64,000 bases of DNA from Lysobacteraceae bacterium CU05-9 (GTDB lineage Bacteria > Pseudomonadota > Gammaproteobacteria > Xanthomonadales > Xanthomonadaceae), in assembly GCA_007556525.1 (NCBI GenBank), contig SWJS01000001.1:526346-590345 (forward strand). Reading direction: 5' to 3'. The translations under genes were made by a program, and so were the position numbers. Shown piece by piece: positions 47,080 to 57,868 of this stretch (position 1 is its first letter; the number at the start of each line of letters is the position of its first letter). The notes beneath the pieces were generated by a model. That model made no database searches and had not been told where the DNA came from. It worked only from the letters and a program-made list of their open reading frames with translations.

Positions 47080-48537
47080 TCAACGCGTACGGTAATTTGG
47101 TGGTTCTTTCGTAATTTGAACGTCGTGCACGTGGCTTTCGGTCGCGCCGGCATTCGTGACGGTGACGAACTGCGGTTTCGTGCGCATCTCTTCGATCGTT
47201 TCACAGCCGACATAACCCATCGTCGCGCGCAAACCACCGACCAACTGATGCACAATGCCGCCGACCGGACCGCGGTAAGGAACGCGACCTTCGATGCCTT
47301 CCGGCACAAGCTTGTCTGCGTCCGATGCGTCCTGGAAGTAACGGTCCTTCGAACCTTGTTCCATCGCACCGATCGAACCCATGCCGCGATAGCTCTTGTA
47401 CGAGCGGCCTTGGAACAACTCAACTTCGCCGGGTGCTTCTTCGGTACCTGCAAACAAGCCGCCAATCATGACGGTCGATGCGCCAGCTGCAATGGCCTTG
47501 CCGATGTCACCGGAATAACGGATACCACCGTCAGCGATCAATGGAATCTGATCCTTCAAAGCGGAGGCGACCATGTCGATCGCCGTGATCTGTGGCACGC
47601 CAACACCTGCGACAATTCGTGTCGTACAAATCGATCCTGGACCCACGCCGACCTTCACTGCGTCTGCGCCGTGATCCATCAATGCCAATGCTGCATCACC
47701 CGTAACGATGTTGCCGCCGATGACTTGCAGCTCAGGGAAATTCTTCTTCACCCACTTCACGCGATCCAGCACGGCTTGCGAATGACCGTGCGCGGTATCA
47801 ACGACGATGACATCAACGCCGGCTTCATGCAGAGCGGCGATGCGTTCTTCGGTATCACCACCCACGCCAACTGCGGCGCCAACCAGCAGCGACTCATGTT
47901 CGTCGTATGCAGCGTTCGGGTTGTCGCGTTTCTTTTGGATATCCTTGACCGTGATCAAGCCGCGCAATTCGAAGCCATCGTTGACGACGAGAATCTTCTC
48001 GATGCGATTCTTATGCAGCAAGTCGAGAACTTCTTCATCCGATGCACCTTCGCGAACAGTGATCAGGCGATCCTTCTTCGTCATGATGTGGCGGACGGGG
48101 TCGTCGAGCTTTTTCTCAAAACGCATATCACGGCTTGTGACAATTCCGAGCAGCTGACCGTCTTCAACGACAGGAACGCCGGAGATGTTGCGTGCGCGAG
48201 TCAATGCGAGAACGTCGGCAATCGATGTCTCAGGTGTCACCGTGAAAGGTTCCTTGATCACACCGGCTTCGAACTTCTTCACACGTGCAATTTGCGCAGC
48301 CTGCTCGGTTGCGGTCATGTTCTTGTGAATGATCGAAATGCCACCCAATTGCGCGATGGCAACTGCGAGCTGTGCTTCCGAAACGGTATCCATTGCCGCC
48401 GAAACAATCGGCAGACGCAAACGGAGGTCGCGGGTTAAACGCGTCGAAAGTTGGACGTCCTTAGGCAGGACATTCGAGTGCGCGGGGACGAGAGAGACAT
48501 CGTCATATGTGAGTGCTTCAGCCTGGATACGCAGCAT
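47080..48537 (-). CDS. guaB: IMP dehydrogenase
   Basis: Oxidises IMP to XMP with NAD, the committed step to guanine nucleotides. The 485 residues form a TIM barrel interrupted by two CBS domains at about 95-210. The catalytic Cys lies in [20 protein letters not shown] near residue 303, and the flap with KRYRGMGS-like [12 protein letters not shown] follows. It is the first gene of guaBA and is separated from folD upstream by 27 bp. Confidence 0.97.
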   Translation of the reverse strand: MLRIQAEALTYDDVSLVPAHSNVLPKDVQLSTRLTRDLRLRLPIVSAAMDTVSEAQLAVAIAQLGGISIIHKNMTATEQAAQIARVKKFEAGVIKEPFTVTPETSIADVLALTRARNISGVPVVEDGQLLGIVTSRDMRFEKKLDDPVRHIMTKKDRLITVREGASDEEVLDLLHKNRIEKILVVNDGFELRGLITVKDIQKKRDNPNAAYDEHESLLVGAAVGVGGDTEERIAALHEAGVDVIVVDTAHGHSQAVLDRVKWVKKNFPELQVIGGNIVTGDAALALMDHGADAVKVGVGPGSICTTRIVAGVGVPQITAIDMVASALKDQIPLIADGGIRYSGDIGKAIAAGASTVMIGGLFAGTEEAPGEVELFQGRSYKSYRGMGSIGAMEQGSKDRYFQDASDADKLVPEGIEGRVPYRGPVGGIVHQLVGGLRATMGYVGCETIEEMRTKPQFVTVTNAGATESHVHDVQITKEPPNYRTR

Positions 48538-48564
48538 GTCAAATACCAGTGAATTTGAAGCGGT

Positions 48565-49440
48565 TTATTCTACCATATCCAGGGCTTGGGCAGCTTCCAA
48601 GGTGTTTTGCATCAGGGTTGCCACCGTCATCGGACCTACTCCACCCGGAACCGGCGTAATCCACGACGCCCGACGCGCAGCTGCCGCAAAGCCAACATCG
48701 CCCACCAAGCGACCATCATCGAGGCGATTAATGCCAACGTCGATGACGACAGCACCTTCGCGGACCCATTCACCGGGAATCAAACCAGGCTTGCCCGCCG
48801 CCACGACCAGAATCTCCGCGTTACGAACTGCGGCTTCCAGAGCGTCAGGCTTCGTGAACTTATGGCACGAAGTCACCGTACAGCCTGCAATTAGCAGTTC
48901 CAGCGCCATCGGTCGACCAACATGGTTGGACACACCGATGATCGTTGCGTTCGCGCCACGCACCGGTTTATCGGTGTAAGCGAGCAAGGTCGTAATGCCG
49001 CGCGGTGTGCAAGGGCGCAAGCCAAACTGCCGCAGCGCAAGATGCCCCACATTCTCCGGGTGAAAACCATCCACATCCTTACGTGGATCAATGCGATGGA
49101 TGAGTTCTGATGCGTCGCGATTGCCGGGCAACGGCAACTGCAACAAAATGCCATGCACCTCAGGATCCGCATTGAGCCGGTCGATTAATTCCAACAATTC
49201 TTCATTGGATGTCGACGCCGGCAAATCGTAATCGATTGCACGAATGCCGACGATCTTGGCGGCGCGGCGTTTGTTGCGGACGTAAACTGTGGAAGCAGGA
49301 TCGGCGCCAACGAGAATGACTGCCAAGCCTGGCGCGGATTTGCCGGATGCGATCCGTGCATCGACTGCCACCTTCAAAGAATCCAAGAGATCGTCGGCGA
49401 TACGCTTGCCGTCAATGATTTTGGCTTTGTGGTCCGTCAT
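48565..49440 (-). CDS. folD: Methylenetetrahydrofolate dehydrogenase/cyclohydrolase
   Basis: Bifunctional one-carbon enzyme interconverting methylene-, methenyl- and formyl-tetrahydrofolate. The 291 residues show the catalytic Tyr-Lys region [18 protein letters not shown] near residue 50, [34 protein letters not shown], and the NADP-site [14 protein letters not shown]. It lies upstream of guaBA on the same strand; formyl folate feeds purine synthesis. Confidence 0.96.
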   Translation of the reverse strand: MTDHKAKIIDGKRIADDLLDSLKVAVDARIASGKSAPGLAVILVGADPASTVYVRNKRRAAKIVGIRAIDYDLPASTSNEELLELIDRLNADPEVHGILLQLPLPGNRDASELIHRIDPRKDVDGFHPENVGHLALRQFGLRPCTPRGITTLLAYTDKPVRGANATIIGVSNHVGRPMALELLIAGCTVTSCHKFTKPDALEAAVRNAEILVVAAGKPGLIPGEWVREGAVVIDVGINRLDDGRLVGDVGFAAAARRASWITPVPGGVGPMTVATLMQNTLEAAQALDMVE

Positions 49441-49471
49441 GCATCACTCATGAAGAAGTTAGGTGTGCCTA

Positions 49472-50545
49472 TTATCGCTTAGAACGCTCGCCGCATTGTG
49501 GGCACTGTGGGTCTTTTCGCAAACGCAACTTGCGGAAATTCATGCGTAATGCGTCAACTTGCAACAGTTGTCCGACCAATGGCTCACCGATTCCGAGAAT
49601 CCACTTCACAGCTTCGGTCGCTTGAATCATGCCAACCAACCCTGGCAAAACACCCAACACTCCCGCTTCCGAACAATTCGGCGCGAACGATGCGTCGGGT
49701 GCCTCAGGGAACAAGCAGCGATAACACGGCAAGTCCGCATCGGGATCACGCAAGTCAAACACACTCACGTGCCCGTCAAACTGTTGAAGCGCTGCATACA
49801 CCCATGGCTTGTGCAAGCGATGACATGCATCGTTGATCAAGTGTCTCGCGGCGAAATTATCGGCACCATCAATCACCAAATCCGCATCACCGATAAAGGC
49901 ATCGACATTTTCGCCCGTCAATTTGTCGTTGATCGCTTCGACTTCAATATCCGGATTCAACGCCAAAAGCGTTTGCCGCGCCGACTCCACTTTCAACTCG
50001 CCAACGCGCGCATCCGTGTGCAGAATTTGCCGCTGCAAGTTCGTACGGTCGATCGTGTCGTGATCAATGATCTTCAACCGTCCTATACCGGCTGCCGCCA
50101 AGTAATAGGCAATCGGTGAACCGAGTCCGCCGGCGCCCAGCATCGCAATCGTCGCACCTTGCAACTTGCGCTGACCTTCAACACCAACTTCTGACAACGA
50201 CAGATGACGTGCATAACGTTCGAAGAAGGTATCTTCAACCGTCCAAGGGAGGCCTGCAGACTTCCAGGCTTCACTGCCGCCAACGACATACGAAACGTCC
50301 TTAAATCCAGCATTTTCCGCGATATCGGCGGCGCGTTTGGAGCGAGGGTCTTTTTGGCAAATGAAAATCAACGCAGATTCATTCGGCTCACCCAACGATG
50401 ATGGATCTACTGCAATTTCATCAATCGACAGATTCGTTGAACCTTCCGCATAGCCGGACCGGCGTTCTTCGATGGATCGCACATCAATTAACCGAGCACC
50501 ACTTCCTTGAAGTTGCAGGGCTTGTTCAGGGGTAAAGGATTTCAT
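49472..50545 (-). CDS. moeB: MoeB/ThiF-type adenylyltransferase with N-terminal rhodanese domain
   Basis: E1-like enzyme that adenylates the C-terminal glycine of a ubiquitin-like sulfur carrier (MoaD or ThiS). Residues 1-100 are a rhodanese-like domain (RLIDVRSIEERRSGYAEG, with Cys in IFICQKDPRSKRAA). Residues 108-357 are the MoeB domain: ATP-binding LGAGGLGSPIAYYLA, adenylating DRTNLQRQILHTD, and zinc cysteines in PCYRCLF and CPQCG. The domain order is opposite to eukaryotic MOCS3. It overlaps mobA by 4 bp, supporting a molybdenum cofactor role. Confidence 0.9.
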   Translation of the reverse strand: MKSFTPEQALQLQGSGARLIDVRSIEERRSGYAEGSTNLSIDEIAVDPSSLGEPNESALIFICQKDPRSKRAADIAENAGFKDVSYVVGGSEAWKSAGLPWTVEDTFFERYARHLSLSEVGVEGQRKLQGATIAMLGAGGLGSPIAYYLAAAGIGRLKIIDHDTIDRTNLQRQILHTDARVGELKVESARQTLLALNPDIEVEAINDKLTGENVDAFIGDADLVIDGADNFAARHLINDACHRLHKPWVYAALQQFDGHVSVFDLRDPDADLPCYRCLFPEAPDASFAPNCSEAGVLGVLPGLVGMIQATEAVKWILGIGEPLVGQLLQVDALRMNFRKLRLRKDPQCPQCGERSKR

Positions 50546-51129
50546 TGTGGTTTCATTGCATTGAATGCATCCAGATCGCGCTCAGTGTTTAGATTACCGC
50601 AGTGAAATTCAGGGTGATGGACTTCAGTCAAATGATCCTGCTGCAATTTCCAGATCGCACGCTCATCATTCAAGACTGCATCGGACAGCTGCTCACGCAA
50701 GGCGCTCACCCTCCACAACGCAATGAGATGCTGTGGACCATCCTGATCAACAAGACGGATGACATTGATGCCAGGCTCAATCAAGGCACACATGTCATGC
50801 AACAAATTGTCCGGTAGCGAAACGGTATCAACGGGCATCGAGAACAACCATTCCGTTTGCGCGCACTTCGCCGCCGCAGAGAGTCCTGCAATCGGACCAC
50901 TCATGGCCTCCCAAGTCGAATCATCCGGTAATGCTTTCGCGATGCCAACAGCTTCGCCGGTGCGATTACACACAAGAATTTCCGCGACCTCACCATCCCA
51001 CGCACGAATCCAGCGCTCGAGTTGCGTGACGTTATTGCGTACGATTTTCGACTTATCGACACCACCCAAGCGCGAGCCTAGACCGCCCGCAAGGATCGCC
51101 AGCGAAAGGTTATCCGCGACGTTTGACAT
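50542..51129 (-). CDS. mobA: Molybdenum cofactor guanylyltransferase
   Basis: Attaches GMP to molybdopterin to form the bis-MGD cofactor. The 195 residues show the nucleotidyltransferase signature [18 protein letters not shown] at the N-terminus and [29 protein letters not shown], although some usual positions in the family differ. The ATG at 51129 overlaps the end of der by 20 bp; upstream in-frame codons would overlap der further. The stop overlaps the moeB start. Confidence 0.87.
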   Translation of the reverse strand: MSNVADNLSLAILAGGLGSRLGGVDKSKIVRNNVTQLERWIRAWDGEVAEILVCNRTGEAVGIAKALPDDSTWEAMSGPIAGLSAAAKCAQTEWLFSMPVDTVSLPDNLLHDMCALIEPGINVIRLVDQDGPQHLIALWRVSALREQLSDAVLNDERAIWKLQQDHLTEVHHPEFHCGNLNTERDLDAFNAMKPQ

Positions 51130-52510
51130 GCCTGATGAGACGGCGTTTCTTGGCAATTTGACGTTCGTTCAAAACGTTCTTCTTGCCTTCGAAAGGATTG
51201 GCGCCATCTTTGTAAATGAACTTGACCGGTGTGCCAACCAGTTGGAAGCGCTTGCGGAAGAAATTCTCGAGGTAACGCTTATAGCTTTCCTGCAGCGTCT
51301 TCAATCGCGATCCGTGAATCACGAATGTCGGCGGATTCACACCGCTTGGATGGCAGAAGCGCAACTTCGGCACGTGACCGCGAACAACTGCCGGTGGATT
51401 GGTTTCCACTGCAATTTCCAGTGCTTTCGTGGCTTCGGATGTCGAAATTTCAATCGTTGCGGATTGATGCGCACGGTTAATCGCGCGGAACAGATCACCC
51501 ATGCCGGTGCCGTGCATCGCACTAATGCGAACCGTCTCAGCCCAAGGCACGAACGCTAACTTGCGGATCAACAGATTCTCGGTCTGTTGACGCTGATAGT
51601 CCGTTTGACCATCCCACTTGTTGACAGCAACAACGAGCGCACGGCCTGCATCCAGTGCATAACCAAGCACGCTCGCGTCTTGATCCGTCACGCCTTCGTT
51701 GGCATCGAGCATGACCACTGCAACCTGCGATGCTTCAATCGCTGCCAATGTCTTGAAGATCGAAAACTTCTCAACGGCCTCTTCAACGCGTGACTTGCGA
51801 CGGATACCCGCGGTATCAATCAGCCGATATGGTTTGCCGTCGCGCTCCATGTCAATGGCAACGGAGTCGCGTGTTGTGCCCGGAACATCGGAGGCGATCA
51901 TGCGCTCCTCACCGAGCAAGCGATTCACCAATGTCGATTTACCGACGTTCGGACGGCCAATGAATGCAACACGGACGCGGTCCGGATCATCATCGAGCGC
52001 TGCAACTTCACCTTGCTCAGGCAAACGCGCTTCAATTTCGTCGATCAGATCGTCAATGCCCTGACGGTGCGCAGATGAAGTTGCGACGACATCCCTAAAG
52101 CCAAAATGCGCAAATTCGGTTTCGATTTTTTGGCTGGAAACACCATCAATCTTGTTGATGACCAACAACGTCGGACGCGAGGCTTTCCGCAGCCATTGCA
52201 GAATTTCCTCGTCCAAGGCATTCGCGCCATCGCGGGCGTCGACAATGAAGCAAACAAGATCCGCTTCTTCAGCGGCAGCACGGGCCTGCTTCGTCGTCTC
52301 TCCGGCAAGACCTTCGAATTCCTCGGCGATGCCGCCAGTGTCGACAACGGCGAAGTGACGCTGCCCTTCCGGACGGCAAACACCGTAGTGTCGATCACGG
52401 GTCACGCCCGGTTGATCGTGCACCAATGCATCACGCGTGCGCGTCAACGCATTGAAGAGCGTCGACTTACCGACGTTCGGACGACCAACAAGGGCAACCA
52501 GGGGTAACAT
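51110..52510 (-). CDS. der: Ribosome-assembly GTPase Der
   Basis: Essential GTPase with two G domains in tandem, needed for 50S subunit maturation. The 466 residues contain [16 protein letters not shown] at residue 7 and [16 protein letters not shown] near residue 185, with DTGGI, DTAGI, NKIDG and NKWDG boxes, and the C-terminal KH-like domain ([26 protein letters not shown]) with basic tail. It follows bamB on the same strand, as in many gammaproteobacteria. Confidence 0.97.
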   Translation of the reverse strand: MLPLVALVGRPNVGKSTLFNALTRTRDALVHDQPGVTRDRHYGVCRPEGQRHFAVVDTGGIAEEFEGLAGETTKQARAAAEEADLVCFIVDARDGANALDEEILQWLRKASRPTLLVINKIDGVSSQKIETEFAHFGFRDVVATSSAHRQGIDDLIDEIEARLPEQGEVAALDDDPDRVRVAFIGRPNVGKSTLVNRLLGEERMIASDVPGTTRDSVAIDMERDGKPYRLIDTAGIRRKSRVEEAVEKFSIFKTLAAIEASQVAVVMLDANEGVTDQDASVLGYALDAGRALVVAVNKWDGQTDYQRQQTENLLIRKLAFVPWAETVRISAMHGTGMGDLFRAINRAHQSATIEISTSEATKALEIAVETNPPAVVRGHVPKLRFCHPSGVNPPTFVIHGSRLKTLQESYKRYLENFFRKRFQLVGTPVKFIYKDGANPFEGKKNVLNERQIAKKRRLIRHVKRRG

Positions 52511-52536
52511 GCAAAATCCGTGTAAAACGCCTGAAA

Positions 52537-53718
52537 TTAAGGCGAAATCGAGAAGGCGCTGATGCGTCCCTTCACGTCCTGAACAACCAGAGTGCCATTC
52601 GACACGACTGGATTCGACTTGATCGCATCCTTACCGACACGTGCGCGAGCGGCGAATGCGCCATCGTCAAGTTTCAGCCAGTGAATGTAACCGTCAAAGT
52701 CTGCAACCGCAACGTAATCACCATGAATCACCGGAGAATAGATCTTACGGTTCTTCAGCGATTCATTCTTCCAAAGGGCGGAACCCGTGTTCTTATCAAG
52801 TCCCCAAACGATGCCCTGACGGTCCGCAACGACCACTGCGTTCGATGAGACTGCCGCACGTCCGATACCACCGTGCTCCGAAGTCCACAGTTCACGGCCC
52901 GATGGACCGTCCATCGCAATCGTCGAATTCTTGAAGCTCGTCGCATACAATGTGCTGCCGTCAAGAACCGGTGAGCCGTCAACGTCGGCAAGCCTTTCAA
53001 GATCGGAACGACCCGACATTTCACCGACTGGATGGTCAAAAACAATCTGGCCGTTACCGAGCACCAGCGCCGACATCGAGCCGTCATCGTTTCCGACGAA
53101 TGCAACACCTGGACCCAACGTCGCACTGTCATTACCGCGAACGGTCAACGGCGGCATATCCTTCGCGACGAACCAACGCACTTCACCCGTATGCACGTCG
53201 AATGCCGTCGTCTTGCCATCATTACCACGGATTAAAGCCAATCCTTGACCGACAGTCGGAGTTGCGATGACTTCGTTCGAAATCTTGCTCTGCCACTTGA
53301 GTGCACCGGTTGCCGCATCCAAGGCAATGACTTCGCCGTCCAATCCGCCGACGACGACAACGCCGTCACCAACGCCGGGGCCACCGCTCAGACGTGCCTT
53401 GCTTGGAAAGGTCCAAGCCGTACGTCCAGTCGCCAGATCCAGAGCACGGACACCACCCGTAAATGCTGACGCATAAACGTGATTGTCAGCAATGGACGGA
53501 CCTTGCAGCGCACCGGCGTTACCTTCACCCTTACCGACCGAGGCACTCCACAAACGTGCTGCAGTCGCCGTCGGCTGAATTGCCGTCAATGCAACCGGAG
53601 CGTTCGCGTCCTGCTCACCCTTCCCACCAAAAAGGCGTTTCGTCGACTGGCAGCCCGAAAGAACGACTGTAGAAGCCAATACTGCCGAAAGAATAATTAC
53701 GGAAGAGCGTTTCATCAT
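52537..53718 (-). CDS. bamB: Outer-membrane assembly lipoprotein BamB
   Basis: Eight-bladed beta-propeller lipoprotein of the BAM complex that inserts outer-membrane proteins. The 393 residues begin with a lipoprotein signal ending LSGC near residue 22. PQQ-like propeller repeats follow ([37 protein letters not shown]). Two adjacent ATG codons could be used. It overlaps the yfgM stop by 4 bp and precedes der. Confidence 0.95.
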   Translation of the reverse strand: MMKRSSVIILSAVLASTVVLSGCQSTKRLFGGKGEQDANAPVALTAIQPTATAARLWSASVGKGEGNAGALQGPSIADNHVYASAFTGGVRALDLATGRTAWTFPSKARLSGGPGVGDGVVVVGGLDGEVIALDAATGALKWQSKISNEVIATPTVGQGLALIRGNDGKTTAFDVHTGEVRWFVAKDMPPLTVRGNDSATLGPGVAFVGNDDGSMSALVLGNGQIVFDHPVGEMSGRSDLERLADVDGSPVLDGSTLYATSFKNSTIAMDGPSGRELWTSEHGGIGRAAVSSNAVVVADRQGIVWGLDKNTGSALWKNESLKNRKIYSPVIHGDYVAVADFDGYIHWLKLDDGAFAARARVGKDAIKSNPVVSNGTLVVQDVKGRISAFSISP

Positions 53719-54350
53719 TGGGTCTTCACCTCAGGTTTGGCTGCAGGCGTGCCGCCCGCCTCCGTCAATTTCAGTTCTACAATCGGACGCTGCGCCGACG
53801 CGGCATCAAGCTTCGCCAATGCTTGCTGATAGGTCTTCTGCGCGGTGTCCACTTGCTTGTCTGCGAAATACGCGTCACCCAACACTTCAAGTGCCTCAGG
53901 TGTCGACTTACTCTTCAGCAATGCAATCGCGTCTTTGGGCTTGCCATTGTCAATTTCCAGGCGCCCCAGGCGCACTGCGGCCAATTCATTGATCTCCGGA
54001 TCCTTCGAAGTGATCGACTTCAAAGTTGCAATCGCACCGGCCACGTTCTCCGAGCTGGCTTGCGCCTTTGCCAGATGCAGCTTCGCGAGATTGCGGTATG
54101 CCAACGTATCAATCGCAGCGATCTTCGCATCCGCAGTCTTAGGATCTGCGTCAATTGCGGTCAGCGCTTGGCTGTAGTTGTTCGCGTCAGTCTTGCTCTT
54201 ATCAACTTGGTGCCCTTGGTACCAGCTCCATGCTGCCAATCCACCGAGACCAACCGCCAAACCGAGCGCGATGGCAGGACCATTCTTGCGCAACCAGTTC
54301 TGGACGAGACGGCCTTGTTCGTGCTCGTCTAACAACTCATCAATTGCCAT
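53715..54350 (-). CDS. yfgM: YfgM-like inner-membrane TPR protein
   Basis: The 211-residue protein is anchored by one membrane helix (NGPAIALGLAVGLGGLAAWSWY, about residues 23-42) and has a periplasmic TPR-like domain (PF09976 type), matching E. coli YfgM, a partner of the Sec translocon and the PpiD chaperone. It starts the yfgM-bamB-der unit. A strong terminator sits 30 bp upstream of its start, so it should have its own promoter in that short gap or depend on readthrough from rodZ. Confidence 0.9.
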   Translation of the reverse strand: MAIDELLDEHEQGRLVQNWLRKNGPAIALGLAVGLGGLAAWSWYQGHQVDKSKTDANNYSQALTAIDADPKTADAKIAAIDTLAYRNLAKLHLAKAQASSENVAGAIATLKSITSKDPEINELAAVRLGRLEIDNGKPKDAIALLKSKSTPEALEVLGDAYFADKQVDTAQKTYQQALAKLDAASAQRPIVELKLTEAGGTPAAKPEVKTQ

Positions 54351-54379
54351 AAATTCAATATTTCACTTTATCTACGTCG

Positions 54380-54409
54380 AAAAAAAGACCCGCGACCATT
54401 CGCGGGTCT
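54380..54409 (-). terminator. Intrinsic terminator between rodZ and yfgM
   Basis: On the minus strand AGACCCGCGA pairs with TCGCGGGTCT, a perfect 10-bp stem with a 4-nt loop, followed by seven T residues. It lies just after the rodZ stop. Confidence 0.92.
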
Positions 54410-54420
54410 GCGCGTTTCAA

Positions 54421-55374
54421 TCAGTTCGCGCTCGCCGGAGCGACAGGGCGACCATCGCTTCCAATTGTAAGGTTCGCAACCGAGCCTTTGGTGAATCCTG
54501 TGATATCCGCTGGTTGACCATTCACAGTCATCGAAACTTGTTCCGCCGCACCGATTCGAGCTTTCGAAAGCTGACCAACTGCAAACTGCTTCGTAGTTCC
54601 AGCAGGAACGAGACCTTGTTCAATAACGGTACCGTCGGCAGCAACAAACTTCGCCCAGCTCTCGCTGCGGAAATTAAATACAATTGCATTCCCCTGACCG
54701 CCGGTCATCGATGCTGCCATCGGTTGACGTCCGGCGTTTGGATCTGCGATCACGGACGAAGTCATACCCGCAAAAGCCGGATCCAGCATCGCTGCAGGCG
54801 CCGTCGTTGCGACTGCCGTATCTGGCGAAACAACAGGAGCATTCGCATCAACCAATGCGCCTGAAGTCGCATCGACCATTGGCGTTTGTGCCGGCGCCAT
54901 TTCCTGCGAAATCCGTTCTGCTTCCGCCGTTGCAACCGGACCATCCAGTGGACGCGGTTGCTGCGTCGAATCACGGAACCAGTTCAGCGAAGTCACGATT
55001 GGTACTGCAATGACTGCCGTGACCAGCAAATACAGAGCGTATTGACCTGACGATGCAAAAAACCGCGAACTAGGCGAAACCGTCTCGCGCACTTCCAGCA
55101 CCGGAGCCGGAGCATCCAGCGCCATCAGCTGTTGAATTTCAGGAACGATATCGACACCAAGCACTCGCGCATAACTGCGCAGCTGACCGCGAACATAAAC
55201 TGGCGTCGTGAAGATATCACCTTCACCGGCCTCCAATGCCTTGACGACCTTGGCAGTCAGTTTCGTCTTATCCATAACGTCTTGGATAGACATCCCTGCC
55301 TGTTCGCGCGCCATCTGGAGCTTCTGTCCAGCGCGTTGATAAATCTCCGTTGCGGTTTCCATTTCAGTCGTCAT
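54421..55374 (-). CDS. rodZ: RodZ-like cytoskeletal protein
   Basis: Links the MreB cytoskeleton to the cell-wall elongation machinery. The 317 residues have an N-terminal helix-turn-helix domain (LQMAREQAGMSIQDVMDKT, about 10-90), one membrane helix (YALYLLVTAVIAVPIVTSL near residue 113), a Thr/Ala/Pro-rich periplasmic linker and the C-terminal DUF4115 beta domain (FNFRSESWAKFVAADGTVI). It follows rlmN; pilF/pilW, often found between them, is absent. Confidence 0.92.
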   Translation of the reverse strand: MTTEMETATEIYQRAGQKLQMAREQAGMSIQDVMDKTKLTAKVVKALEAGEGDIFTTPVYVRGQLRSYARVLGVDIVPEIQQLMALDAPAPVLEVRETVSPSSRFFASSGQYALYLLVTAVIAVPIVTSLNWFRDSTQQPRPLDGPVATAEAERISQEMAPAQTPMVDATSGALVDANAPVVSPDTAVATTAPAAMLDPAFAGMTSSVIADPNAGRQPMAASMTGGQGNAIVFNFRSESWAKFVAADGTVIEQGLVPAGTTKQFAVGQLSKARIGAAEQVSMTVNGQPADITGFTKGSVANLTIGSDGRPVAPASAN

Positions 55375-55407
55375 GTCAGTAGTTGGACCAGTTGTGTTTC
55401 GTGATGT

Positions 55408-56577
55408 TTACGCGGCGGGTGGAACGTTGTTGTCTTGCAATGTCTTGCGGAATTCGGCATTCCGTCTCGTGCGATCCATCACCTGTCCCTTGAGCTGTCC
55501 ACAAGCCGCATCGATGTCATCACCGCGCGTGCGGCGAACCATTGTCAATACCTTGTTCTGCATCAACAGGGTCTGGAAGTGACGGATATCTTCTTCTTCC
55601 GATCGTTCAAAACGCGTTCCGGGGAATGGATTGAACGGAATCAAATTCACTTTCGCGGCGTCCTTCATCTGCACCGCGTTATCGAACTGACGCATCAACT
55701 TCGCAAGCTGACGTGCATGTTCGGGTTGATCATTCACACCCTTCATCAAGGTGTATTCGAACGTAACGCTCGTGCCCTTCTTGCGCTTGGCATAGCGCAC
55801 GCACGAAGCCATCAGTTCCTGGATCGGATACTTGCGGTTCAATGGAACCAGTTCCGTACGCAGCTCATCATTCGGCGCGTGCAACGAAACAGCGAGCGAT
55901 ACGTCGGCGACTTCACTGAGTTGATCAATCATCGGCACCATGCCGGCAGTTGATAACGTGACCCGCTTGTTCGCCAATCCATAACCGAGATCGTCGCGCA
56001 TGATGCTCATCGCACGCACAACGTTCTCAAAATTCATCAGTGGCTCACCCATGCCCATCATTACAACGTTCGTCAAGCGACGTTGCTGATGCGGAACATT
56101 GCCGAGCGCACGTGCCGCAACCCATACTTGACCGATGATCTCGGCCGTCGTCAGGTTACGGTTAAAACCTTGCGTTGCCGTCGAACAGAACTGGCAGTTC
56201 AGCGCGCAACCCACCTGCGAAGAAACGCACAAGGTACCCCGCGATTTCTCGGGGATGTACACGGTTTCAATCGCATTCTCCGGATCCATGCCGAGCAGCC
56301 ACTTCTGTGTGCCGTCCGCAGATTCCTTATCAAAAATCACCTGCGGCACATGCACTTTCGCGCGCTCTTCAAGTTTCGCGCGAAGTGCCTTGCCCAGATC
56401 CGTCATGTCAGCGAACTCGGTGACATAACGGTGGTGAATCCACTTCATGATCTGATGGGCGCGGAATTTCTTCTCGCCCAATTCGTTCTCAAAGAAATCT
56501 TCCAGGCCCGCCCGATCAAGGTCAAACAAGTTGACTCTCGTGTCTGGCATTGTTGGATCTGGAAGCACCTGGATCAT
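55408..56577 (-). CDS. rlmN: 23S rRNA/tRNA adenine-2-methyltransferase RlmN
   Basis: Radical SAM enzyme that methylates C2 of A2503 in 23S rRNA and A37 in tRNAs. The 389 residues have the cluster motif CALNCQFC near residue 128 and the conserved [16 protein letters not shown]. They also have [11 protein letters not shown]-like [14 protein letters not shown] and a conserved second Cys near the C-terminus ([10 protein letters not shown]). Two starts are possible, ATG at 56577 or at 56550 ([15 protein letters not shown]), neither with a clear ribosome binding site. Confidence 0.95.
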   Translation of the reverse strand: MIQVLPDPTMPDTRVNLFDLDRAGLEDFFENELGEKKFRAHQIMKWIHHRYVTEFADMTDLGKALRAKLEERAKVHVPQVIFDKESADGTQKWLLGMDPENAIETVYIPEKSRGTLCVSSQVGCALNCQFCSTATQGFNRNLTTAEIIGQVWVAARALGNVPHQQRRLTNVVMMGMGEPLMNFENVVRAMSIMRDDLGYGLANKRVTLSTAGMVPMIDQLSEVADVSLAVSLHAPNDELRTELVPLNRKYPIQELMASCVRYAKRKKGTSVTFEYTLMKGVNDQPEHARQLAKLMRQFDNAVQMKDAAKVNLIPFNPFPGTRFERSEEEDIRHFQTLLMQNKVLTMVRRTRGDDIDAACGQLKGQVMDRTRRNAEFRKTLQDNNVPPAA

Positions 56578-56602
56578 GCGTGTCTGGATTCGCTATATCG
56601 AA

Positions 56603-57028
56603 TTAGCGGTTGTAAACGGCAGTTGCCGGGAAGAAGTAAGCGATCTCGATCGCTGCATTCTCCAGGCTGTCCGAACCGTGCACCGCGTTTGCGTCGATGC
56701 TGTCAGCGAAGTCTGCGCGGATCGTGCCGGCTTCAGCTTCCTTCGGATTCGTAGCCCCCATCAATTCACGGTTCTTCAGCATGGCGTTCTCGCCTTGCAG
56801 AACTTGGACCATCACTGGGCCCGAGATCATGAATTCAACCAGTGCGTTGAAGAAAGGACGTTCACGGTGAACTGCATAGAAACCTTCCGCTTCCGAACGC
56901 GACAGATGAACCATCTTCGCTGCGGCGATCTTCAGACCGGCCTTCTCGAAACGTGAATAGATTTCACCGATGACATTCTTCGCGACGGCATCTGGCTTGA
57001 TGATGGACAGGGTGCGCTCAAGCGCCAT
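56603..57028 (-). CDS. ndk: Nucleoside diphosphate kinase
   Basis: Transfers phosphate from ATP to other nucleoside diphosphates. The 141 residues are full length, with [15 protein letters not shown] at the N-terminus and the phospho-His in [21 protein letters not shown] near residue 117. It is the first gene of the ndk-rlmN-rodZ unit; a TAAACT near 57075 (minus) could be its -10 element. Confidence 0.97.
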   Translation of the reverse strand: MALERTLSIIKPDAVAKNVIGEIYSRFEKAGLKIAAAKMVHLSRSEAEGFYAVHRERPFFNALVEFMISGPVMVQVLQGENAMLKNRELMGATNPKEAEAGTIRADFADSIDANAVHGSDSLENAAIEIAYFFPATAVYNR

Positions 57029-57165
57029 AAAACACTCCGATTACTGGATTGAGGGTAATTCCGACAAGTTTAGCAAAAATGATCCGTAAATCACAGATTC
57101 GTAACCTTTTTTTCAGTCCGCGACTGACGGCAAAGCGAGCCCAATTCTGATTGACGCACTGCAAC

Positions 57166-57212
57166 TTGACGGGGTCGTATGGTGCGTCCTATGATTCAAA
57201 CACACGTTTGAA
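57166..57212 (+). promoter_or_regulatory. Promoter with overlapping PsrA/FadR-type operator
   Basis: TTGACG (57166-57171) and TATGAT (57190-57195) are 18 bp apart. The perfect inverted repeat TTCAAAC-ACAC-GTTTGAA covers 57195-57212, starting in the -10 element. This matches the known PsrA site form (CAAAC, short spacer, GTTTG). It should allow the downstream TetR protein to repress its own operon. Confidence 0.75.
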
Positions 57213-57229
57213 ATAGGTGTTGCAGCGAC

Positions 57230-57844
57230 ATGCCCACGGCGCAATTTTCAACTAAGGACCGGATCCTCGGAGCGGCTGAGGAGCTTTTTGCGCAATTTGG
57301 ATTTGCGACGACGTCGTTGCGGCAGATCACGAGTCATGCCGACGTCAACATCGCGGCAGTGAATTATCACTTCGGCAGCAAGGATAACTTGGTGCAGGAG
57401 TTGTTCCGCAGGCGCATGGATCAAATGACGAAAGAACGCGAAAAGTCTTTGAAACAAGCACTTTCCAGCGACTCCCCGACTCTCGAATCGATCCTGGCGG
57501 CGTTCATCGTGCCGGCGTTGATGATGGGCAAGCGTCAGCAAGGTGGGCACTTCATTCGTGTTTTGGCGCGTGCTTACGCGGAACAGAATACCAAGCTCCG
57601 CAAATTCCTCTCCGACAACTACGGTGGCTCGCAGCGCGAGTTTGCGAAGGCGATTGCGCAGGTTTTGCCGGAGTTGAGCAAGGAACAACTGTATTTCCGT
57701 CTGGACTTCGTTTCGGGTGCGCTGACCTACACCCTATCGGAGTTCGGGATGATTAAGCGCCCGCACGGCGTGAGCGAGGCTCAGCACCTCGATCAACTGG
57801 CGAAATCGCTGGTTGAATTCAGTGCAGCAGGTTTTCAAAACTAA
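57230..57844 (+). CDS. psrA: TetR-family regulator, PsrA-like
   Basis: The 204-residue regulator has an N-terminal TetR helix-turn-helix (KDRILGAAEELFAQFGFATTSLRQIT and NIAAVNYHFGSKDNLV) and a C-terminal ligand domain ending LAKSLVEFSAAGF. The next two genes are beta-oxidation genes, and the promoter contains a PsrA-type operator. PsrA of Pseudomonas senses long-chain fatty acids or their CoA esters and represses itself and fad genes, so the same role is inferred here. Direct evidence for the ligand is not available from sequence. Confidence 0.82.
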   Translation: MPTAQFSTKDRILGAAEELFAQFGFATTSLRQITSHADVNIAAVNYHFGSKDNLVQELFRRRMDQMTKEREKSLKQALSSDSPTLESILAAFIVPALMMGKRQQGGHFIRVLARAYAEQNTKLRKFLSDNYGGSQREFAKAIAQVLPELSKEQLYFRLDFVSGALTYTLSEFGMIKRPHGVSEAQHLDQLAKSLVEFSAAGFQN

Positions 57845-57868
57845 CTATCTATCAAGGACTTAGAAGAT

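Noticed and set aside
47116-48438. 440-codon plus-strand frame opposite guaB
   Set aside because: Antisense shadow of an intact IMP dehydrogenase gene with no ribosome binding site or domain.
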